DNA of 64,000 nucleotides from Aporrectodea caliginosa (lineage: Eukaryota; Annelida; Clitellata; Crassiclitellata; Lumbricidae): the NCBI GenBank assembly GCA_020284085.1, contig JACEVL010000495.1, positions 2,439,028 to 2,503,027 of the forward strand, read 5' to 3'. Numbering within the stretch: the first letter of the stretch is position 1; every line of letters starts with the position of its first letter. The position numbers and the translations under genes are program-made. Positions 24,601-34,169 of the stretch are shown piece after piece. The notes beneath the pieces were generated by a model. That model did no database searches, was not told the origin of the DNA, and saw nothing but the letters and a program-made list of their open reading frames with translations.

Positions 24601-27600
24601 AAGGCTTAATGTATGTGAAGTAAAAAAAATTTTTAAATTTTCCGTAAAAATTTTTTTTTATAAACAAATTTTCCGTAAAAAAAAAATTTTTTTACAAAAT
24701 TTTCCGAGTCGCGGCAAAAAAGAGAGTCGGTCGCGTTACCGGAAACACACCATTATTTTGTTTTGGCCTAACGGGACCATGCCAAAATACAGTAGCGCAT
24801 GATATAATAAGACTTAATTAATATGGCTAGAAATATGGGCAATCTCATGTGAAGATGCTTGCACTGTAGCCTGCTATTAGATGAATTTATCTAATAACTT
24901 GGAAAGGCGACACTGTTGTCAGTTTACGACACTGTTGTCTGTTTACTTTACGGGCACAAACAGACACAGTGTGATTGATTACCAGGCAGCTTAAATATAT
25001 ATATCTAACCACATTAATATGTGACCTTGGTGGAGAAAATGGACCACTTATCGCTTTGTAGATCAGTCGGAAAATGATCTTTTTACGTAAATACGCGATT
25101 CTTGATTTTTGCATCTAATCAATGCATCAGCAGATAAAACTCACCGTACAACAAACTCCATTATTCCACATGATGCATTAAGGCCAAAACCAGGCATTAA
25201 CGCATCGGGAAGAGACAGGCAAAAATTTTATAGGCGATTTCCTGCCAAATAAAATGTTATACTTTCTTTAAAAAGTGCATAAATTTTGGGCCAAACGTTT
25301 GAAGCCTGATTTCCTTAAGGTTTTAGCTTATGGAAACCGTTAATAAGTCCATTCCCAACAAGTGGTCCCTTCTCTTGGCCGAGGTCACATATACTGTTTC
25401 CAGACATTATTTTAAAGCATGAAAGTGCCTGGTTTAAACTGTCAATACAATGGTTACACAATTGTTGTCATTTTCTTGGGATGTTAGTATTAGACTTTTA
25501 CTTCGTTCTCTGAATGCTCATTATGGGTTCTGTTCCTATAGTTTAGCATTTACAATTTTATTTACCTATTACTGAATATCATTTATTCCATTAAATTACT
25601 TTTATATTTTGATTCTAGAGTAGTTCCCTTCTTCTAGGAGCTAGCTTCCACGAGCAAGTAATATAATGACTCTTGAATTGTTCTTGTAGATGTCTCACAA
25701 TAAGACGAATAATCGTCATCATATTACTTCACCCACTATCGAAATGTCCTGACCTCAACAGCCAGCAACCGCTAGCGACTGTTTCTAATGCAGGCAGCCG
25801 TGCAGAGCTTATGCAGACTGCTACACAGCAAGATCCTGTAAAGCGTGTTAACGGGTCTTTTGTGTTAAATATGTGTCTTTGTGAGTCATAATATATAAAG
25901 GATTTGCACATGTATATATGGACAGGTCTCCACTGTATGTGGTACAACAGAAAACAACTTACCATATCCATCAATGTCCAGATTATTTTCCAGTACAACA
26001 TCTAGTAAACTGTCTCCAAGTTTAGCCTTTGCAGCTTTCCGTTTACCATCCGGCATAACGAAATGAATTGTTACTCTGCATAACAGAAAAAGAATTTCTT
26101 TTTACACTAAAATGGTTTGTCTTCTTCGACTTGTTCAAATAGCAACCAAATGCATGTGATCACTAGTCAAGCATGTGAAATTGACAAAAAAAGGTCAGGT
26201 ACAAAAAGAAGTCACACAGTTAGTTTTATAATAACACTATATTGGATGCAAGTTCACTGACAATGACTTTTACTCGCTTACTTACACATTTTAATGGCAT
26301 AATTATCGGCACCAGGAGCGCAGCACTCTGTCCCTTTAAGGCTGAGGTGACCATATTGTTTACTCTTAGGTCAATTCCAAGACTAGCTTAACTTGCCATT
26401 TTGCTGAAAAATTTTACAACTCTACATAACAATTAGCCACTACCCCTTTCCACTAGACAGAGTATGTCTAACGTACCATACATACTTAGGCCAAAAAAAA
26501 TAATGCTGTGTTTCCGGTAACATAGCTTTAAAAAACTTGGTAGGTAGGAAAAAAAATTTATTTTTAAAAATATTTTTATCCAGCAATTTGCTCTTACACC
26601 TTGCTAAACCAGTTTCGCGTTCTTTAAACTTTAGCCCGTTTATTGCTCTACTTAACGGTGCCCTTATTTACATACCTCTGGCAAGGAAGCAATGTTATAA
26701 ATGTCGCAAACCTACACCTCTGGCAAGCAAAGGTTAAATTCATGTGTCAATAAAAAAAAAAAAAAATTTTGAAAATTTTTTTTCACAAAATTTCAAAAAA
26801 AAAATGTTCACAAAATTTTTCCAGTCGGGCCTAAAAAAGTGACTCGGTCGGGTTACCGGAACCACCACATTATTTTTTTTGGCCTTACCATACATACTTA
26901 GAACTTTTCAGTAGATCCATGCTCTATTTTTTTCTAGAGCTAGGTTCGACACTAAGACCCTGCTAAGTTGCATTTAATAATACATTAGCAATGCATTGTC
27001 AATGATAATAATAAACACAGACACAGAGACGCACCCACCTGCTTTCATATGCTAAACAAAATAAAGTGGCAAAAACCTCCACGGTAAAATTGCCTGTTGG
27101 GCATTGCTTTAGAATTGATGCTGATCTAGGTTTCCGTAAAGCTTCTTGCAGTCTTTGCACTGTGCCTATATCTCATTTATGACTTTCATGTAAGTGGATT
27201 TCTGATTGAAGTGTTTCAGTTTTATATGTCCATTTTAGTAAGGTGCACGTTTAATAATTTGGCTTTCTAATCTAATTATACCGTTCCCACAAATTCATGA
27301 ACATTTACATCACTTTCTTGCATTACCTTTCACTAGATGCCGATAGGAAAGACGGAAAATAAAACATGGATAAGGAAACAGAAACACTTCTACAGAAACG
27401 GCGGTAAACGTGTAGATTAGCATCGTAAATTATTCTCCATTTTCCTGTCATGTAGTTTAGCGTCGTAAATTATTTTAAGGCAGATAAATCATTGCAGTCA
27501 AACTGGAAGTTGGTTGAGCGATGAAAATATGTTATAGTACAAGTAGAGGTTGGTGAAACCATGGTACTGGCGATGAAAATATGTTATTGCAGAAGTTGGA

Positions 27601-28095
27601 TGAGCAATGAAAACATGGCCAAACTGTGCCCAAAATAATTTATGATGCCATTTGTTTCATTCAAAACTAGAAAAAAATTTACAAGGCTAAACAACACGTT
27701 TACCGAAAGGGCAATGTTCCATGCCGCTGTATTTACCAGAGTCAATTTCAGTAGGAATTTGTGTCAGCACATGTAGGCCTATATTATCAGCTAGATATAA
27801 CATAAGCAAACAACTGGCAACAACTATAACAATACGTCGCATCTAACCAGTACGGTCAGCAGTTCCATTAACCTATCTGCAGTTTCTTTCTAACAATTAT
27901 TACCGATTGACCATTAGTTACTAACGTTTCTTTCTGTGTTAATGGCTGAGCTGAGCTGAATGTTCGAGAGGTCACTGTCCCATTTGTCAGTCGACCAGAA
28001 GAACAACAGAATCCGCGGATCGTCGGTCCTTTAACCAAAAGACGACGGCCATTCTGAAGCAAAACAGACAGAGGTCGTCCGAAACTGCCGGCCAT
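15601..28095 (-). CDS. FDX1: Mitochondrial [2Fe-2S] ferredoxin (adrenodoxin type), complete gene, 4 coding exons
   Basis: Joined exons 28095-27926, 26075-25963, 21830-21698 and 15691-15601 give 168 residues with every junction in frame at GT-AG boundaries. Residues 1 to about 56 are rich in Arg/Ser and lack acidic residues near the start, as expected of a mitochondrial presequence. The mature domain shows the adrenodoxin cluster motif: Cys97-x5-Cys103-x2-Cys106 in [13 protein letters not shown], with the fourth ligand Cys144 in SRLGCQ. LDIDGYG before the cluster and DMLDLAYGL after it favour FDX1 over FDX2. Known role: a matrix electron carrier from ferredoxin reductase to mitochondrial cytochromes P450 and related acceptors. 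Introns of about 1.85, 4.1 and 6.0 kb are full of mobile DNA; intron 3 carries the foldback palindrome. The FDX1-versus-FDX2 assignment rests on motif likeness alone. Confidence 0.93.
16521..17750 (+). repeat. ~164-bp tandem repeat array, left arm
   Basis: Seven units. The recurrent GCGTGGGGGTTCGAAACCCC core appears near 16626, 16785, 16949, 17114, 17279, 17443 and 17605, i.e. every 159-165 bp. Units also share GTCATTTCAAATAGATGC, ACCAATTTGAAGGTAATGG and GGAAAGCATTCAGAT. The fifth unit and the end of the array carry a variant block, TGTAACTTTTGATTGGATGG. Confidence 0.9.
18085..18381 (-). pseudogene. Inverted duplicate of the EADTR protein's C-terminal half
   Basis: The minus-strand 98-codon frame repeats the sense frame's segment from YEVPSL.EEFATVV to WTTVSQLI with only a few substitutions. 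It lacks the EADTR and DTDVVV parts because the inverted repeat stops there. It is the left inner arm of the palindrome. Confidence 0.8.
18323..19060 (+). CDS. EADTR-domain protein of a repetitive animal family, partial, inside the foldback element
   Basis: A 245-codon open frame. Its first ~20 residues are antisense to the inverted repeat, so genuine coding probably begins near 18390. Visible motifs are [14 protein letters not shown], then [13 protein letters not shown] about 25 residues later, an [11 protein letters not shown] segment and a C-terminal [13 protein letters not shown]. This order is, from memory, that of uncharacterised multicopy proteins of fish and marine invertebrates; the spaced acidic residues recall PIN/XPG-like nucleases, which is inference. 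Compared with those proteins the N-terminus is missing and the stop at 19060 is early: a cysteine cluster that normally follows lies in another frame at about 19140-19290. Confidence 0.6.
   Translation: MSTTVANSSMRDGTSYINFNFSYEKDVYITAGGEVHHVGNSSQMEQWNHEEADTRVLIHLLHALQTRSLGMVHTGDTDVVVILLSNFHHIKALNPAAEIWISFTAGKTTRMISLNTNLGTTTHLQDRTFTGSGSFKFKGKRYCCKLMHEVPSLKEEFATVVETPFQTSPRLKEVASKFVFRLYSKDSNDDIDVDLVRMKVFSQKTRDVERIPPTSDALGQHFNRSVFQTSKWTTVSQLIMPSVDA
19062..19359 (+). pseudogene. Cysteine-rich CXC-like tail of the EADTR protein, frameshifted
   Basis: In the frame from 19096, [20 protein letters not shown] followed by [14 protein letters not shown] has the Cys spacing of tesmin/TSO1 CXC-like tails. 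In the multicopy family the EADTR domain belongs with such a tail, but here it is separated by a stop and a frame change. The same region exists in antisense at 17885-18070. Confidence 0.5.
19512..20547 (-). repeat. ~164-bp tandem repeat array, right arm (inverted)
   Basis: Six units in the opposite orientation, with CCCCCACGCTT cores near 19618, 19783, 19948, 20110, 20272 and 20434. Unit order and variants mirror the left arm, showing the whole array, not just single units, was duplicated in inverted orientation. Confidence 0.9.
20867..21015. repeat. Degenerate ~21-bp tandem repeat (CTTTGACCTCATTGTCTTTAG-like)
   Basis: Recurring GGTCTTTRCYTT, CTTTAGCTTYGACCTC and ATTGTCTTYAGC words for ~150 bp in ferredoxin intron 3. 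It reads as a decayed minisatellite. Confidence 0.55.
21698..21830 (-). CDS. FDX1: Ferredoxin exon 3 (Fe-S cluster cysteines)
   Basis: Acceptor TTTTCTACAG|GTGCATG and donor AC|GTAAGA delimit 133 nt. It encodes [12 protein letters not shown] with three of the four cluster cysteines and the DMLDLAYGL helix that in adrenodoxins contacts redox partners. It also contains [13 protein letters not shown] upstream of the helix. The sequence is the strongest family evidence in the window. Confidence 0.95.
22660..23070 (-). mobile_element. Non-LTR retrotransposon fragment (C-terminal pol region), decayed
   Basis: Translating the minus strand in shifting frames gives [11 protein letters not shown]...YGSEAW, then [30 protein letters not shown] and RRDGETW. 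This is the post-polymerase region of LINE proteins usually written as YGAECWALRKKEE..RMLRW. Stops and frameshifts break it. Clade not assigned. It lies in ferredoxin intron 2, in the gene's orientation. Confidence 0.7.
23861..24770. mobile_element. GGCCAAAA-type MITE, copy A (longer form)
   Basis: AGGCAAAAAAAAATAATGG and GTGTTTCCGGTAAC at the left are mirrored at the right by GTTACCGGAAACACACC and GTTTTGGCCT. It shares termini, the GGTAGGTAGGAAAA block and an ACTTTAGCCC(T/G)TTTATTGCT segment with copy B. It holds about 500 bp more, including several GGTTGCTAA-AGGAGGC repeats at 24140-24335. No flanking duplication was found. Lies in ferredoxin intron 2. Confidence 0.7.
25963..26075 (-). CDS. 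FDX1: Ferredoxin exon 2
   Basis: Acceptor TTATGCAG|AGTAACA and donor ATATG|GTAAGT (both minus strand) delimit 113 nt encoding the first beta strands and the LDIDGYG loop leading into the iron-sulfur cluster motif. Phase 2 in and phase 1 out match the neighbouring exons. Confidence 0.93.
26489..26885. mobile_element. GGCCAAAA-type MITE, copy B, with 15-bp flanking duplication
   Basis: Inverted termini GGCCAAAAAAAATAATG and CATTATTTTTTTTGGCC, followed inward by GTTTCCGGTAAC / GTTACCGGAACC. A 15-bp sequence, TACCATACATACTTA, is present immediately on each side (26474-26488 and 26886-26900). About 397 bp, no coding capacity, long A/T blocks inside. Lies in ferredoxin intron 1. A related longer copy lies at 23861-24770. 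Confidence 0.8.
27324..27746 (+). repeat. Segmental duplication copy 1 (uninterrupted)
   Basis: About 420 bp in ferredoxin intron 1, from CCTTTCACTAGATGCCG to CCAGAGTCAAT, matched nearly base for base by 32464-34020 except that the latter is split by a LINE. It contains internal short repeats of GCGATGAAAATATGTTAT and AGAAGTTGGATGAGCAATG. Confidence 0.9.
27926..28095 (-). CDS. FDX1: Ferredoxin exon 1 (start codon, mitochondrial presequence)
   Basis: ATG at 28095-28093 opens 56 codons plus two bases. The donor AC|GTTAGT was chosen because it alone among nearby GTs joins exon 2 in frame, giving a QKET-VTIHF junction like that of other adrenodoxins. The open frame continues past the donor to 27868, but that part is intronic. 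The 5' flank lacks an obvious TATA box. Confidence 0.85.
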
Positions 28096-28490
28096 TGTAT
28101 TTGTTAACTTTTATGTAAAAACTTGTTCGCCATACGTCGACCACTCCTCCTCGCTCTTTCATCCACATTAAACCTATCGACGAACAAAGGTCAACACAGT
28201 TCATACGAAAGAGATATACGCATTAGGTTCAGTAAGAACGGAATACGGTTAACGTTGGAACAGCGCAGAGCGCCGTTACAGTAACAATAAAAATTTAATT
28301 GCAATAAATACTTAGCGCTGAAGCTTTTATTGTCTTGTCAACTATTGTTATTTACTATTTATTATTTACTATTTATTATTTATTATCTCTCACACCTCCA
28401 TAGATGTCTGTTTTGCTGTTATTATGAGTTGTTGTTGTTGTGATTTAACATTCTTAGCTTGTTATCCATTCTTTTCGATCGTGGTTTGGT
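28096..28490. promoter_or_regulatory. 5' flank of the ferredoxin gene
   Basis: About 400 bp upstream of the ferredoxin ATG. No convincing TATA box on the minus strand; repeated TTTACTATTTATTATT lies near 28350-28385. It should contain the promoter and 5' UTR. Confidence 0.4.
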
Positions 28491-28496
28491 GTTGTC

Positions 28497-28572
28497 AGGT
28501 CGGGAGCGCCTCTGAGGAGTATTTCTTGAAGTGGCGCTATATAAATTTACGATTACGATTACGATTACGATC
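28497..28572 (+). mobile_element. L2-type stem-loop tail with (TACGAT)n end
   Basis: GGGAGCGCCTCTGAGGAG, then GAAGTGGCGCTATATAAATT, then about four ACGATT units. The arms of the hairpin are GCGCC(TC) and (G)GCGC. The coding part is absent. Confidence 0.7.
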
Positions 28573-28905
28573 AACTCCGCCACTGCTCGTAGGCTACTCT
28601 GGCAGTGCCAGTCCCAAGCCTAGATAACGGAGGAGGGCGACGTTAATGATCTTTGTTATCACATAGGCGGTTCAATAAAGCACATATATGTGCTATACTT
28701 AGCTTTACTTACTAAGTAGGCTAAGTCTTATTATTAAGTAAAAGTAAGTAAGTGTGTTCTTTATTAGTAGTATTAACCATCAGGCTAGATTACAAAGTTT
28801 TGATTCTAACGATACCTTTGAAGTTTTGTGATTTAGTTGCTTGGAGCTTTAACGAAAGCAATCAGACATGATTAGTGTATAGTAGTCTCGAGAATTAAAT
28901 TCGTA

Positions 28906-28970
28906 ATCGTAATCCTCGTCTCGAGGTTTTTACAGCGCGTAAAAGCGACTTGGAATCATGACACATGTAT
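28906..28970 (-). mobile_element. Stem-loop tail, TACGAT subfamily, minus strand
   Basis: CGTAATCGTAATC precedes ACAGCGCGTAAAAGCGACTTGG. Reverse-complemented it resembles the tails at 34087, 35385, 53905 and 55920. Confidence 0.5.
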
Positions 28971-29224
28971 TGTAATCGTAGACACCAAATTTATAAAACG
29001 CTATTTTAAAATGAAGTGCAGAGCATCATGACATGTCGATCGTGCAAGTCCGGTTTTGCCAGAAGACCAGAGGCGGCGATCTTGTCTGAGGGGTGGGGGG
29101 GACACTTTCGAGATGGGTAAAAAATGTATTCGCGCGTGAGCGCGAAAAATTTTTTTGACCTCTTTTTGTGCACATAAAAAGCATTATAAAAGCATGTGAC
29201 AGACACTTTATAACGACATGTAGA

Positions 29225-29366
29225 CAGTAGTGTAGTCCTAAAAAATGAAGTGGGGGAACGCCTGGATATTGAAGTAAGCAAAAAGTGCCATCTTGCAAGA
29301 ATTTAGCATAGTGTGAGAAAAAAAGTGGGGAACGGCGTTCCCCCACGTTCCCCCACTACACCACTG
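29225..29366. mobile_element. Small hAT-type MITE nested in the 2.2-kb element
   Basis: CAGTAGTGTAG at the left and CTACACCACTG at the right are imperfect inverted repeats, with GTGGGGGAACG near both ends. Flanks are CATGTAGA (29217-29224) and CATGTAGG (29367-29374), an 8-bp duplication with one mismatch. 142 bp, non-coding. Confidence 0.75.
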
Positions 29367-29769
29367 CATGTAGGATAGGCGGCATAGGCCCTATATTTTC
29401 ATCCAATTGCATAATCATATGCAAACTCAAATTAAAAGTGAACTGATTTTATTAGTTGGTTACACTTTAGCATACTGATCAAGAATGTCACTTAATGCGC
29501 TATAACCTCTAGGCTATGGACTTACTACACTACGGAGTTTTAACCTTTTTCGCAAAAGAACAAAAGAAGTTCTTCCTATTGTCGCTTCTCGAAATCAAAT
29601 GTTCTTCCAGCTCAACCAAGTTCAAGCTGACTAAAATATGTTTATGTGTGTGTGACAAACCGCCACCGAGCTTAATCTTGCCTGATCTATTGTAGGCCTA
29701 TAGGCTACATCACAACCAACTCCATAAAAAATGTGTAGTCCTACACGTCGAAGTAAGGGAAGAAATTGG

Positions 29770-29845
29770 AGAGGTAGCCTATTAGTCCAGATCTTCAACA
29801 AATCAATGCAGACTGGAGAAGTACCAAGGGATTGCCTTCTCCTTT
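29770..29845 (+). mobile_element. LINE reverse-transcriptase scrap
   Basis: The plus strand encodes VQIFNKSMQTGEVPRDC, matching the IFNKSLQTGEVPxDW stretch in many LINE polymerases just upstream of the catalytic palm. No flanking pol sequence survives. Confidence 0.55.
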
Positions 29846-30428
29846 CTGGCAGGCTACCAGAAAACCCCCAAATAGGGTTATCAAGCTGGCCAGTGGCTGT
29901 GGCCACTGGTCAAATGCTTGGCTGTTGAGAACTGTTAGATTTTTTAACCTAAATAAGTAAAATTTATGCAGCATTTTCAGCTTCGTATTTAATCGCAGCC
30001 TATATCTTCAGCACGAGAGCTTTTCAACCAAATTCAAACCAATTAGAAAACATTCCTATAGGCCTACGTAGCAAATTTTATAGAACTATTGCAAATATAA
30101 AAATTTATTATATAATAATAATTAATGAGATTTAGAAGTTCCCAACTAATTATTCCTCTCACTGAATCAGATAATTAAGTAGATTCACAAACTCAATTTA
30201 CCTCTTTTTAACGAAGCTGTCCATCGGTCCCTTGTTCGGATCACTTAGGGAGTCTTAGGCCTATACGAGGCGATCGATTTAGTTCTTTTCATGACGCTCC
30301 GTGACAAAAGAATTAGAATGTACGAAGTTCTGAGACAATGATTTAAGTTGAAATTATTAAGCATTTTTAGTGCCTCCGCTTTAATATCAACAATAAAACA
30401 CGACTAATTTTTAACAGATTGCAAACAC

Positions 30429-30600
30429 CAGTGGTGGCCAACCTGCGGCACGCTTGGTATTTGTGGCACGCCAGCCTCTGATGAGTAACGCTGCAGTGAG
30501 GGGTTTAGGTACTGGCGATATAGGCGGCTGCGTAGAGCGGCATTTTTCAAAGGGCGGCAAATTCCGAAAAAATACATGATGGTCACTTCCGTCAAAGAGA
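30429..30600. mobile_element. hAT-like terminus, remnant
   Basis: CAGTGGTGGCCAACCTGCGG resembles the start of hAT elements; GCGGCATTTTTCAAAGGGCGGC follows. No right end or duplication identified. Confidence 0.35.
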
Positions 30601-31399
30601 TGTGTTTTATGAGTAAGGGGTGTAACTTTTGTCCTTGCCTATAGGCTTAACACACAACTGTCAAAAATTGTCAAAGGCCGTCAGTCAGTGGCACGGAGGA
30701 CCTTGCAATTTTCTTTAAAAAATTCCAATGGTTTTTGTAGTTTAGAATGTTATCTATATACATGTAGAATATTAGGCGCCTCTGTAGCTCCGTAGCTGCA
30801 GCAACCAAGGGCCTGGTCGGTTTCGCTCTTATACCAGAGGACCGTGGCCTGGTTGATCGACGGCTGCAGACGAGCACAGCACACGAGCTCAAAGAGGGCA
30901 GCCAAAGGCTCTTCAGTCGGCAGGCAGTCAAAGTCCACTTTCTCAACAGTATATTTTTATGCTATGCAGAGATATTAAGTCGAACTTGTTCCCATTATAC
31001 GGCGTCGTTAAATAAACGTATTATCTCTCCCCCATTATAGGGTTGTAGGATGGGAACAAAGAAACAGACTGCATGATAATAGACAAAACTCAGGAATTCT
31101 TGTAAGTTGTTGGTGGCAACGTGTTGACGTGTAAGCTGCCTGGTCTCATTGGTCAAATTTCCTCTTGGCAATTATGTAACAACAATAGCAGTCAAAATTT
31201 CTTTAAAAAATATTTGGGGGGGACAACTGTATACTGCGTCCCCCCGCTGTTAAAGGTGGGGGGGACATGTCCCCCTCGTCCCCCCCGGGATCGCCGCCCC
31301 TGCAGAAGACCATGCAGTAAGAGCAATTTAGATCTTAGGGATGCAGAGGAGCTGAGACAAATTTGAAGGCGCAGGAGTTGATGGATAAGGTTTCAGTTT

Positions 31400-31990
31400 G
31401 TCTTATCGTCTTTCTTTTCATTTAAATACAATTCCATAATTATTTCCAATCAATGTCCTTGACAGCATTGAAATATATGCAAATATCTTATCTTACAACG
31501 TGCAAATTGCTTGTTCTACACAAGATCATTTCATCTTGAAAGATACTCCAATGCATTGACGTCACTGCATGAGTAGCATCATCTAGACCAAAGATTTTAA
31601 AATATTTGATCTAGACCACGGACCATTGTTTGAACGCTAGCTAGACTTCTTTGTTCTGTGAATAAAAATAAGATAGAAAAGACTATTATTTAATTGACCA
31701 ATTATTGCTATCCGCATTTTGGTGTACAGACATGGTAATAAACATAAACATACATCAATCATCTATTGAGCTGATGCTGCTGATCAAGATAGTCCAATAT
31801 CTTTTCAAGACTCTCAAATACCACATTATTCTAAATCCGATATATCATCCTAGTGAAGAAAGTTTTCCTCATCATGCCATCTGCCGGAGGAATTTATGCT
31901 GTTATAGGCACGTCGGCGCAGGTGGTAGGAGGTGGCTTTGACCGGCCGGAGCCGGACTCAGCCGGTTATGCAGTATATAGCCCCTCTAGA
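31400..31990. other. Intergenic, nothing recognised
   Basis: AT-rich sequence between the hAT element and the SINE head at 32 kb. No supported feature. Confidence 0.35.
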
Positions 31991-31997
31991 GGCTACA

Positions 31998-32140
31998 CCA
32001 CCGCGCCCCATATGTACGCGGTGGTGTGTAGGGTATGTTCGGTGCCTTGCCGCCGGAGGGTTGCGGGTTCGAATTCACCTCAAGGGGTGGGGGCTTTAAC
32101 AAGTGCTCATACATACATACATGTACATACATCCACCAGG
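31998..32140 (+). mobile_element. tRNA-derived SINE, internally deleted copy
   Basis: The head CGGTGGTGTGTAGGGTATGTTC...GGTTGCGGGTTCGAATTC (A- and B-box-like) equals the heads at 54541 and 49226 (minus). It jumps directly to the tail GGGGCTTTAACAAGTGCTC and a (CATA)n run, lacking the ~110-bp body of the other copies. Confidence 0.7.
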
Positions 32141-32463
32141 ACAGCAGTGAGGAGGCTGGAATCCGCCACAGCACATCGCTATTCAAAGGAGGGAGTATCC
32201 TCAGGGAGGTATTGGAATCGGATAAAGCGATGCATGATGGACATGATGGAGCCAGTCCCGGTCGCAGTGACCAAAAAAGTTCCACCAAGCTGAGGAGGCA
32301 TGCAGCATCCTGGCCAGTGTTGTGGCCCTCACCATATCGTGCAGGTGACGACCGCGCGAACACAATCATGTATTAACAAATATTACAGATTTCGAGGCTT
32401 GGCTTTGGCCCTGAGGCATCGTCAAAGGCATCGGCGCTGTTTGCCGTATCTTGCATTAGACCT

Positions 32464-34020
32464 ACCTTTCACTAGATGCCGATAGGAAAGACGGAAAATA
32501 AAACATGGATAAGGAAACAGAAATGTTTCTATAGAAACGGTAAGGCCTAGTAAACGTGTAGATTAGCATCGTAAATTATTCTCCATTTTCCTATCATGTA
32601 GTTTAGCGTCGTAAATTATTTTAAGGCAGATAAATCATTGCAGTCAAACTGGAAGTTGTAATTGTAATTGTAATTGTAATCGAACATTTATATAGCGCTG
32701 CTCAAAATCAGCAGCGCTCTCGACCTGCTTCAGTGCCTGCGTCAGGGAACAAAAATGTCTTAAGGCGTCTACGGAACTGAGAAGGTGATAGGGCTAGTAA
32801 CTCGAGGCGAAGAGACTGGGGAAGAGAGTTCCAAGCTGATGGGCCAACACATGCAAAGCACCTAGAGTGGGCCGTAGCAGAGCGCATGCGCGGGACAACC
32901 ATAAGGCCACGGGTCGAAGATCGCAAAGAGGCCCTCGCAGGTCAAGAGGAGACAAAGGTGCAAAAAGACCTCAGGTAGGATGGGGCCACCCCAACAAGGC
33001 AGTTACGCATGAGGAAAAGGATTTTGAATTGTACCCGCTGTTGGATAGGGAGCCGGTGAAGGGTATCCCGAATATAGCCTGAGATATGGGTAAACTTTGG
33101 AATTTCGCCTATAAGCCGAGCTGCTGCATTAAGAATAAACTGGAGTTTGTGAGTATTAAAGACAGAGAGTCCAATGTATGCAGCGTTCCCAAAGTCAACC
33201 CGAGTGCAGATCAAGGCGTGGATCAGAGTAGTAATGGCATGCAGTGAAAGAGAGCTGCGAATGGAACGTAGTTGACGCAGATGGTAGAAGCAAGATCTGG
33301 AAACCGAGTTGACCTGGTCAGTAAAAGAAAGGGAAGGATCCAAGACAATTCCCAGGCCACGAACAGAAGAGGAGAAGTGCCATGGATGTGGGGAAATCTG
33401 AGATGAAGGGAAACAGTATCAATCTTATTGAGCTGAAGACGGCCACCAAGCCATATGAATTGTGTCTTGTCAGGATTCAGCCGCAGGCGGTTAGAGGAGA
33501 GCCATGCGTCTATGGCAGAGGAAGCCTCTAACAACCGCTCTACCATTTGAACAGCAGAAGATGCTGGGCCATGTAAAAAGGCCTGGGTATCGTCGGCAAA
33601 TTGATGGGAAGAGACCCCAAATAGTTGGAAAATACCTCCAAGGTCTGAGGTATACAGAACAAATAGTAGAGGAGCAAGAACAGAGCCTTGAGGAAGACCA
33701 TAGGGGACAGTGACCCAAGGAGTGCGGTTTGAACCAAAGACCACGGATATAGTCCTATCAGTAAGAAAAGAAGTTTGATGAGCGATGAAAATATGTTATA
33801 GGCCTATTACAAGTAGAGGTTGGTGAAACCATGGTACTGGCGATGAAAATATGTTATTGCAGAAGTTGGATGAGCAATGAAAACATGGCCAAACTGTGCC
33901 TAAAATAATTTATGATGCTATTTGTTTCGTTCAAAGCAAGAAAATAATTTACGAGGCTAAACTACACGTTTACCGAAAGGGCAATATATGTTCCATGCCG
34001 CTGTGTTTACCAGAGTCAAT
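32464..34020 (+). repeat. Segmental duplication copy 2, interrupted by a LINE
   Basis: 32464-32658 and 33770-34020 together align with 27324-27746 in the same orientation, with few substitutions and one TAGGCCTA-containing insertion. The L2-like insertion at 32659-33769 splits it. The pair shows both the empty and the filled site. Confidence 0.9.
32659..33769 (-). mobile_element. 5'-truncated L2-like LINE with reverse-transcriptase C-terminal part
   Basis: Minus-strand frames read VPYGLPQGSVLAPLLF, HQFADDTQAFLHG (the F-A-D-D catalytic motif) and RLRLNPDKTQFIWLG, then in other frames LQFILNAAARLIGEI, YLRSFCTFVSS and FACVGPSAWNSLPQSLR. The 3' end shows a GAGCGCTGC...GCAGCGCTATATAAATG hairpin and a (CAATTA)n tail. 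A ~7-8 bp duplication (GAAGTTG / GAAGTTTG) flanks it. At least two frameshifts make it dead. The order RT-palm, thumb, PSYL, AWNSLP, hairpin fits the L2/CR1 group. Confidence 0.85.
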
Positions 34021-34086
34021 GACCCACTCGGAAAGCAGAGGACCAAAGGTGCTTTCTGTCCACCCCACTTTTCACTCGTAGCCTTA

Positions 34087-34168
34087 TAATCGTAGGCCTA
34101 ATCTCGAGATTTGTACGGCGTCCAAACTCCAAAAAAGTCGCTGGAACCAGCTTATTTACAGGCGCTTA
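34087..34168 (-). mobile_element. Stem-loop tail, TACGAT subfamily
   Basis: Reverse complement reads AAGCGCCTGTAAATAAGCTGG, then a degenerate GATTAGG(CC)TACGATT end, aligning with the copies at 35385 and 55920. Confidence 0.5.
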
Positions 34169-34169
34169 G

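Larger units (their letters stand above)
29068..31302. mobile_element. hAT-type element, 2.2 kb, with perfect 8-bp target duplication
   Basis: The left terminus CAGAGGCGGCGATC and the right terminus GATCGCCGCCCCTG are inverted repeats. The 8-bp CAGAAGAC is duplicated exactly at 29060-29067 and 31303-31310. G-rich runs (GGTGGGGGGGAC) follow each terminus. No transposase with recognisable hAT motifs was found in 2235 bp, so it appears non-autonomous or decayed. It hosts other insertions: a small MITE at 29225-29366, a LINE scrap near 29780 and a CAGTGGTGGCC-type end at 30429. Confidence 0.85.
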
